From positions 1 through 41,597 of the forward strand of contig JAICHH010000002.1 of assembly GCA_025922715.1 (NCBI GenBank): a DNA stretch of 41,597 nt, given 5' to 3'. Within the stretch, counting starts at the first letter, position 1; every line of letters begins with the position of its first letter. Positions 36,093 to 41,597 of the stretch are shown here, in pieces. Below the pieces are notes generated by a model. The model was not told the origin of the DNA, ran no database searches, and was given only the letters and a program-made list of their open reading frames with translations. The translations under genes and the position numbers were made by a program. This DNA comes from Nitrososphaeraceae archaeon. GTDB lineage: Archaea > Thermoproteota > Nitrososphaeria > Nitrososphaerales > Nitrososphaeraceae.

Positions 36093-36355
36093 ATGACAAG
36101 AAAAACAATTGAACCAAAGGTAAAGATATTTAGTTGTTTTGAATGTGGACATCCTTATAAAGCATTTTCTCCAGATAGTAGTTTCAAAGATGCAAAGATG
36201 CATACATTAGTCCTTGTCCAGAAATTAATGATTTAGAGCCCAATCATAAATCATAATCATAATCATCAACAACCCAACCCTATCAGTGTGTAAATTGTAA
36301 TCATAGAATTATCTTTATTGGTGTCAAGGACATTTTCATTCTGTTTCACTGTTGA
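36093..36355 (+). pseudogene. Broken small zinc-ribbon protein gene
   Basis: ATG 36093 opens KIFSCFECGHPYKAFSPDSS, a CxxC ribbon half. This frame ends at TAG 36234-36236. Shifting frame near 36200 continues with YISPCPEINDLEPNHKS, then passes two TAA codons (36254 and 36260) created in an AATCAT repeat, and goes on to QPYQCVNCNHRIIF, the second CxxC half. The stop is at 36353-36355. Joined, these resemble the small two-CxxC proteins of this lineage. The AATCAT repeat suggests expansion during decay. The 3' end overlaps the end of ogt. Confidence 0.6.
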
Positions 36356-36792
36356 GCTTGAGAAGGATAGACTCTGACATTTTTGAAATCGCTAATGATT
36401 CCATTGGTAAAGTACAAGCCTTCTTTTTCAAGTAACTCTCTCTTTTTGGCAGTCCCATACGCATATCCGCCTAATTTGCCATCAGACATGACTACCCTGT
36501 GACAAGGCACCTTAATTGGATTTGGATTCTGACCGAGTATTCTACCTATTATCCTTGATGCTGAAGGATTACCAAGTGCTTTTGCAAGAGCCCCATAAGT
36601 GGTAACCTTTCCTGCAGGTATTTTTCGCAGCAGATCATAGACATCTTCGTTTTTTAGCACGCTCTTAGTGACAATCTCCTCACTTTTAGATGGTATATTA
36701 GACGATGAGAGCACTAATCCTTTTTCTGCATCTTCAATTGAATTCAGTTTTTTACTATTATAATTCAAATGCGTTTTAGGGTTTTTACTCAT
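36346..36792 (-). CDS. ogt: Methylated-DNA-protein-cysteine methyltransferase (Ogt)
   Basis: Directly repairs O6-alkylguanine by transferring the alkyl group to its own Cys. The active site is C97 in VPCHRVV, with the helix-turn-helix arginine in NPSASRIIGRIL and the downstream DGKLGGYAYG. The 148 residues correspond to the compact DNA-binding domain. An extra N-terminal 45-residue polar extension is not typical. The gene's wobble bases look less AT-rich than its neighbours, a possible but weak sign of transfer. Confidence 0.92.
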   Translation of the reverse strand: MSKNPKTHLNYNSKKLNSIEDAEKGLVLSSSNIPSKSEEIVTKSVLKNEDVYDLLRKIPAGKVTTYGALAKALGNPSASRIIGRILGQNPNPIKVPCHRVVMSDGKLGGYAYGTAKKRELLEKEGLYFTNGIISDFKNVRVYPSQAQQ

Positions 36793-37111
36793 ATGTATGA
36801 TAACATAATATTTGTATATAAATTTAACCTTAGTTTTGCTATCTTGATATCAATACTTGTAAATAATCATTGAGGAGATAATGTATTCATGACACAGACT
36901 CTCATAATTTTGTATAAAGAACAACAAAACAATTAAATATATAGGAGCAAATCTTTTTGAAAAAATATAAACCTATGATAATTAATATTCCTTTAAAACT
37001 AATTATTATGTTATGATATTCATAAATGTCATGAAGTTTCTACTTAATTTACTTACATTTTCTTCAGGGGGTGAGAAGCACTAAATCTAGTTTAGTCTAA
37101 TGTTTTTAATG
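36793..37111. other. AT-rich spacer before the iteron-like region
   Basis: No gene is seen here. The small ATG ORFs present are under 16 codons. Confidence 0.45.
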
Positions 37112-37269
37112 TCATAGTGATTGTATAAACAGTGATAATATCATAGTGATTGTATAAACAGTGATAATAACGTTTGAAACTGTTATGAGATAAAATGATA
37201 GTGATTGACGGTTAATCGTCTACAATGGATAGTGATTGTGTCTATTTATGTAAAAAGTGATAGTGATGA
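37112..37269. repeat. Iteron-like array of ATAGTGATTG units
   Basis: A perfect 29-nt tandem pair occupies 37112-37140 and 37141-37169. The core ATAGTGATTG recurs at 37114, 37143, 37198 and 37229, with a diverged copy at 37260 (8/10). Spacing is 29, 55, 31 and 31 bp, so units recur about every 30 bp with one gap of nearly two periods. Helical phasing (about three turns) would put protein-binding sites on one face. It could be a replication-type iteron, an operator or a decayed array. No initiator gene is nearby. Confidence 0.65.
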
Positions 37270-37348
37270 TTATTGTGACTGTCATAATAAATAATTTAAT
37301 AAATTTTAGGCGATTTTCAGCAACATTTTTATTAAATTAGGACGTATA

Positions 37349-37498
37349 AGTTGAAATCTGACTAATTTAGGTTTGAAACCCGTAACAAATTTTTTTGTCA
37401 ACATGACATACGCAAAAGCCAATATTTAATGTTTTTCTACAACCCCTATTAGGTAGTAAAATTCATGAGTTGAAATCTGACTAATTTAGGTTTGAAAC
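37349..37498. repeat. Two perfect copies of a 31-nt CRISPR-like repeat
   Basis: The 31-nt sequence starting AGTTGAAATCTG and ending GGTTTGAAAC occurs at 37349-37379 and 37468-37498, identical. The 88-nt unique segment between is much longer than a normal CRISPR spacer, and no cas genes are in the window. The GAAAC end is CRISPR-like. GTTTGAAAC also occurs at 37172-37180 beside the iteron-like array. It may be a remnant in which two spacers and a lost repeat fused, or an unrelated dispersed repeat. Confidence 0.55.
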
Positions 37499-37580
37499 TC
37501 TTGCAGACTCGACAGAGGAATTAGATTTTTTAAAATATGAATAATTGAATTAATAAAAAAAATTAAAATGGATATTGTCG

Positions 37581-38348
37581 TTATGGTGAATTGTTAAAGC
37601 AATATGCATTAACCGTGAGTGTTATCGCACTAAATGACTGAGCCGATACTTGCCATCCTGCTCCTGAAGGGGTAGTTATAGGTTGATTTTCTGCTATATC
37701 TGAAAATGGAGTCAATGTGGCATTATTGTATGAATATCCTCCATTTAGTACGAAGTCACCAGGTTGACACAGAGCATTTAGATTAACAACTGATACATTT
37801 GTTGTTGAAGTGGTGTTTGTAACTAGGTACACATTTGTACCATTTACAAGTTGTGTAATTCCCTGGGGACCTATTGGACCTGTTGCTCCAATTGGCCCAG
37901 CTAGACCTTGCGGACCTTGCGGCCCTTGCGGCCCTTGAGCAATTTTTAATTTACAAAATTCTACTGATTCAACAAAGAAGCCTTCAAAGTGACCAGTTTG
38001 ACATGCAATTTTATTATCTTTTGTTGGATATGTACTATATTTTTTCATATCCTCATAACTATTGTTATAAGATATTTTTTTATCATTATATCCGTTATCA
38101 TAACTTGGTTGTGGCTGATCTTGCTGCTGATAATAATAATTATCTTCATAATTTGCTCTGTATTTATCATTATTGTCAGAATAGTAACTTTCATATTTTT
38201 GAGAATTGTCATTTTTATTTGAATTTTTTTCTGATGCCATTGCATTTGAAAAAAGATTCATGTTACCAATTGGTATTGCTGCTACTGTTGATAACATTAT
38301 TAACGAAGCCATCAAAAAAAGTCCGATCGTAATTGCTGACTTATGCAT
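37581..38348 (-). CDS. Exported collagen-like Gly-X-Y protein
   Basis: ATG 38348. A signal peptide (ITIGLFLMASLIMLSTVAAI) is followed by a Ser/Asn/Tyr/Gln-rich low-complexity region with repeated YY and QQ. About eight Gly-X-Y triplets (QGPQGPQGPQGLAGPIG and onward) follow, and a C-terminal beta-rich domain with Cys residues (ALCQPGDFVLNGGYSY, NAYCFN). It is likely a cell-surface or secreted protein. The collagen stretch is short. Bacteria, viruses and some archaea have such proteins. Its partner is unknown. Confidence 0.85.
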   Translation of the reverse strand: MHKSAITIGLFLMASLIMLSTVAAIPIGNMNLFSNAMASEKNSNKNDNSQKYESYYSDNNDKYRANYEDNYYYQQQDQPQPSYDNGYNDKKISYNNSYEDMKKYSTYPTKDNKIACQTGHFEGFFVESVEFCKLKIAQGPQGPQGPQGLAGPIGATGPIGPQGITQLVNGTNVYLVTNTTSTTNVSVVNLNALCQPGDFVLNGGYSYNNATLTPFSDIAENQPITTPSGAGWQVSAQSFSAITLTVNAYCFNNSP

Positions 38349-39019
38349 GTTGATTACTAACGATTCTAATTATATTTAGAATTCGAACAATCATTCAGTA
38401 ACATCTAATATATAATTTTATTAGATAATAATTATTATATAATTCAATAGTTACTTTTTACTGAGAATATAAATACTGACATGTGTTATAATTTTAAGTA
38501 CCAAGTAACTTTCTATAAACATGTTTTTCGATAACTTTAGAAATAACAAAATTTATATTTCAATATTAAAATGCTACCCAATTTTGAGTATTGAATATTA
38601 AAAATTGGTATCAATGAAACATTTTGTTCGTAATTATATAAGCTCAAGTAATCATTGAAGAATTATTATTCTTTAAATCTGTTACGGATGCATCAAATAA
38701 TAAATGTCAATAGTAGGGTTCATCTACATATTGAGGAAGCTAGTCAAGAGTAGAATTCTGCATTTTGTAGAGTTTCTAATATTTGTCAAATTTAGTGAAT
38801 CATTGTTAAATAAATTCTAATTTATTTTTTGTCAGTAGGATAGATTATATTGATTATAATATATTTTATTATGACACAAAAAGCATTACAGTTTAATAAA
38901 AAAGATTAAAGATTTTATTTATTGGACTAATAGACTAAATTATAATAAAACAGGTAGTGAAAAATTTAAAATTTACTTTTTAACTATACTTTTCAAATAA
39001 AACTTTGAATGCATAGCAT
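38349..39019. other. Long AT-rich spacer
   Basis: No convincing gene, RNA or repeat array. Tiny ORFs such as one at 38688 are not supported. Confidence 0.45.
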
Positions 39020-39199
39020 TTAAACTATTATTCTGTCTAGAATATCCAAAAATGGTAGAATCGAAATATCTGTAGTCCAGATATGATAATTGTTATAGGG
39101 GGCGAAAATTAATATCAATACTAATGCAAATATCACAGATGACATGAAAACTGTAAGTAGGTAAAAACAGAACTTATCATAGTCTTGAATTAATACCAT
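39020..39199 (-). CDS. Possible small membrane protein
   Basis: From ATG 39199, 59 residues with one long hydrophobic segment (FCFYLLTVFMSSVIFALVLI) and a C-terminal HIWTTDISILPFLDI. The reported open frame starts at TTG 39220, but the ATG is more plausible. T-rich DNA readily gives hydrophobic chance ORFs, so this is tentative. Confidence 0.4.
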   Translation of the reverse strand: MVLIQDYDKFCFYLLTVFMSSVIFALVLILIFAPYNNYHIWTTDISILPFLDILDRIIV

Positions 39200-39714
39200 A
39201 ATATTATATATATTAAACAAGTATATGAGATTTGTTATACAAAAAATTAGTATTAATATACATTGCCATTTATATGAAGTAGATAAAAAATAAATTTATT
39301 ACTTTATTTGACTACGTGGTATAATTTGGCGAGTCATAATAATAAATCACCAAACACAATTTAAATAATATATTAGGCTAGGTCTAGTATTTCGATATCT
39401 TGGTTTCTATTTTATACAGGTAGAAGAGTACTTATAGCTTTTTTTCATTTTTAGGTTGGTCTTTCGAAATGAGGATCTTATGGACTGGTCAGCTAGATTT
39501 GAAGCCTAATAGAGAAAGAAAATTTTACATCTTTTCTTGATAAGTATTAATTTAATATACGAGTATTGAAAAACTATTAACTATAAAGTTGTGTGTATAT
39601 TGTTTTTGAAATATCTCCTCGCAAATTATAATAAAATGAAAAAAATTTTGCAATAAAATTACTAATGAATATGATATATCTAATTCATATTAGTAAAGAA
39701 TACTTATTGTCTAT
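39200..39714. other. AT-rich spacer
   Basis: No gene found. A 23-codon ORF at 39469-39540 (MRILWTGQLDLKPNRERKFY) is too short to support on its own. Confidence 0.4.
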
Positions 39715-40581
39715 GTGCCATACATTTCTTTGGATAATGATTTAAAGATGTACTATGAAACATATGGAGATGAAAAATCTTATCCAATCGTTCTGATTCA
39801 TCCTCTAGGAGGAAACATCAAGATTTGGGAAGAAGAAATCTCTCTTATTTTACGTTCTGGAAATTATAGAATAATTGCTTACGAGATACGTGGACATTAC
39901 AGGTCCAATATGGGAAAAAGTGATAGTTTTACGATGGATGATTTAGCCAGCGATCTAGATAAATTATTAAAGAAATTAAAAATTAAAACATGTACCTTAA
40001 TTGGTCATTCAATAGGTGGAAAAATAGCTGCAGTATATGCAAAAGATAATTCTAATAAGATAGATGCAATAATATTCATCAGTGGATCCTCAATACCCAT
40101 ACCTGAAGATGCTCTTGAGGATTCCATTGCAATAGAAATAGCTACTACAGAGGGCATGGATGCAGTAGCAGAATATGAAAGACAACAAAAGTATGGAAAA
40201 GAAAAAGCATTTAAAGATGAAAAAGAATGGAATTACTTTAAGAAAATATTTACAAAAACATCTGTTGAAGGCTTTATTGCTGCCAGAAATGCATTACGTA
40301 CTATGCCTAATGATATAAATAATGTTTTAAGAAATGCAAATTGTAAATTATATGGAATAGTTGGTAGCAAGGATGACGTGTTTATGAATTTAAAGAATAA
40401 AATGAAAAAAGAAATTCCAAAATTTAAGTTAAAAATTATTGAAGGCGAAGGTCATTGGTTAATACTTCATAATCCTGTCGCATTAGATAAAGTATTAGAA
40501 GAATTTCTAAATGAAATAAATACACACACAGTAAACACATTTGGGAAAATATTTAAAAAACAATCATATCTACTAAGTTAA
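39715..40581 (+). CDS. Alpha/beta hydrolase
   Basis: A 288-residue hydrolase. HPLGG near residue 29 marks the oxyanion hole. The nucleophile S99 lies in GHSIGGK. An acid D is in VGSKDDVF (about residue 217), and the His is in EGEGHWLI (about 243). The cap region in between is helical and charged. The fold covers esterases, haloperoxidase-like and lactonase enzymes, so substrate is unknown. GTG 39715 is the start. The C-terminal tail (TFGKIFKKQSYLLS) is atypical. Confidence 0.88.
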   Translation: MPYISLDNDLKMYYETYGDEKSYPIVLIHPLGGNIKIWEEEISLILRSGNYRIIAYEIRGHYRSNMGKSDSFTMDDLASDLDKLLKKLKIKTCTLIGHSIGGKIAAVYAKDNSNKIDAIIFISGSSIPIPEDALEDSIAIEIATTEGMDAVAEYERQQKYGKEKAFKDEKEWNYFKKIFTKTSVEGFIAARNALRTMPNDINNVLRNANCKLYGIVGSKDDVFMNLKNKMKKEIPKFKLKIIEGEGHWLILHNPVALDKVLEEFLNEINTHTVNTFGKIFKKQSYLLS

Positions 40582-40668
40582 ATAAATAGGATTATTCACC
40601 CTTATTTTGGACAATATTTATTATCAATACAATATCTATTATTTATTATTAATTCAGTTAATACTTCA

Positions 40669-40854
40669 TTATACCTGTTCTTCTTCTGTTTTAGTCTGAT
40701 TCTCAATGACATATATAGTGGTAACAATTGACAAGGATATTAAGACTAGAAAATTTAACAATAGAAATAAGTTCAAATAATTAAACCTATCATTTTTATT
40801 ACAAGAATATATGTTACTAATTAACGGTGAATATTCATAAAATAACACTTCCAA
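40669..40854 (-). CDS. Possible small membrane protein (61 aa)
   Basis: A TTG start at 40854. One clear membrane span (NLFLLLNFLVLISLSIVTTI) is preceded by a Tyr/Asn-rich stretch with a Cys and followed by an acidic tail (TKTEEEQV). The charge pattern is natural, but length and codon use do not prove it. The flanking stretches, 40582-40668 and 40855-41097, show nothing. Confidence 0.4.
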   Translation of the reverse strand: MEVLFYEYSPLISNIYSCNKNDRFNYLNLFLLLNFLVLISLSIVTTIYVIENQTKTEEEQV

Positions 40855-41097
40855 TAAAATTGACTAGTAAGACATTTAACAGAGGTCCTTTTAAAGTATA
40901 AGAAGAGTTGCTTTTACTATTTTATATCTTAATGCCAACCTATGAGAAGAAATTCAAAACCATTCATTTCTGAATGAAGACTTTTACTTTCTTATAACGT
41001 ATGGAAGGTGTATATGTATTATTGTTCAAACATAAGATTCCTTTTGTTCAATTATAGTATAAATAAAGATGTTAAAAACAAAATTCTATATTCCTAT

Positions 41098-41484
41098 CTA
41101 TTTTTGAGAGAGACTCTTAGTCAATGCAGTACTATTCTTTATGCAGAAGTCCATTTCTGATAAAAACATTTCTATCTTTTGTTTTAATTTTGGTTCTATT
41201 GCATATCCAATATGTTCCCCTATCTCTCTATTTTTACAATAAAACTTTAATGTAGGTGTACCTTCTATTGAGATACGATCTAATAATTCCTGATTATTTT
41301 TATCATCTACCATAAGCTTTAAAAATACTAACTTATCATTATATTGTTCAGATAATCTATTATATAATGGTTCTAAAGCCAGACAAAAACCACAATGAAC
41401 TGCACCAAAATTAACTACTACAGGAAGTACAGAGTCTGTCACTTTTTGTTGCCATTGTTTTGCTGTTATGGTTTCTACCGTCAT
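41098..41484 (-). CDS. Thioredoxin-like protein (CGFC active site)
   Basis: A 128-residue thioredoxin fold. NFGAVHCGFCLALEPL carries C31 and C34 at the redox site (CGFC rather than CGPC, with His in place of the usual Trp before it). The cis-Pro is in EGTPTLKFY (about residue 77). No signal peptide, so it is likely cytosolic. The CGFC change may shift redox potential or partner choice. The tail (TALTKSLSQK) extends beyond the fold. Confidence 0.88.
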   Translation of the reverse strand: MTVETITAKQWQQKVTDSVLPVVVNFGAVHCGFCLALEPLYNRLSEQYNDKLVFLKLMVDDKNNQELLDRISIEGTPTLKFYCKNREIGEHIGYAIEPKLKQKIEMFLSEMDFCIKNSTALTKSLSQK

Positions 41485-41597
41485 AGAAATTATAACATAT
41501 ATCGGACTTTTCTATCTTTCTATAATAGTTATAATATCAGTACTCGCTATAAATGTGAAGGTAGGAGGTCTACTTTTAGGCATTGTAAAAATGGATG
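41485..41597 (+). other. Right-edge sequence, possible hydrophobic frame running off the window
   Basis: On the plus strand an open frame reads YIGLFYLSIIVIISVLAINV and on to the edge, which could be the start of a membrane protein. No ATG precedes it, and the stretch is divergent from the thioredoxin. The evidence is not enough to call a gene. Confidence 0.2.

Noticed and set aside
37349..37498. Calling the two repeats a true CRISPR array
   Set aside because: Only two copies, spacing of 88 nt and no cas genes, so it is listed only as a CRISPR-like repeat.
39469..39540. 23-aa ORF in the spacer before the hydrolase gene
   Set aside because: Too short, with no motif and no clear ribosome-binding site.

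Overview
The window is AT-rich DNA from an ammonia-oxidising-type archaeon (Nitrososphaerota/Thaumarchaeota). The order Nitrososphaerales is my best guess, but that is inference. The archaeal assignment rests on an MCM helicase beside a GINS subunit, an archaeal RFC small subunit, the nurA-herA-mre11-rad50 cluster, the preQ0/archaeosine genes queC, queE and folE, and several small zinc-ribbon and ribbon-helix-helix proteins. Many starts are TTG or GTG, and strong Shine-Dalgarno sites are rare.

Layout. 1-2900 is accessory-looking: the tail of one gene, two covarying hairpins plus a third, two tiny convergent zinc-finger ORFs, a broken SWIM/zinc-ribbon/DDE transposase, and a three-gene overlapping operon led by an AbrB-type DNA-binding protein under iterated operator-like repeats. 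2920-8862 is informational and tRNA-modification core: gins23-mcm on the minus strand, diverging from rfcS-queC-queE-folE. 8985-14354 holds zinc-ribbon proteins, a tandem pair of ribbon-helix-helix paralogs, two unrecognised minus-strand genes and two likely decayed small genes. 14825-19731 carries exported proteolysis and ion transport: a subtilisin-like protease, a small exported Cys protein, an HtrA protease and a Ca2+/H+ antiporter. 20794-27788 is the double-strand-break resection operon nurA-herA-mre11-rad50, with a cold-shock gene remnant to one side and an msrA remnant to the other.

From 28437 to the end gene density falls. Short stress and envelope genes are scattered between long AT-rich spacers: an RTX-repeat protein, a VOC protein, a PII-like regulator, a PRC-barrel-like protein, a ferritin-like protein, a PepSY protein, Ogt, a collagen-like surface protein, an alpha/beta hydrolase and a thioredoxin. 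Between ogt and the collagen-like gene lies a repeat-rich spacer with an iteron-like array (37112-37269) and two perfect copies of a 31-nt CRISPR-like repeat (37349-37498).

A theme is gene decay. At least five small genes (transposase, cold-shock protein, msrA and two zinc-ribbon proteins) are broken by indels or stops, and a sixth, possible membrane-protein remnant at 14188-14354 is weaker. The most unexplained items are the covarying hairpins, the ATACTAATAT operator cluster with its operon, and the iteron/CRISPR-like spacer. No single complete novel defence system could be demonstrated.
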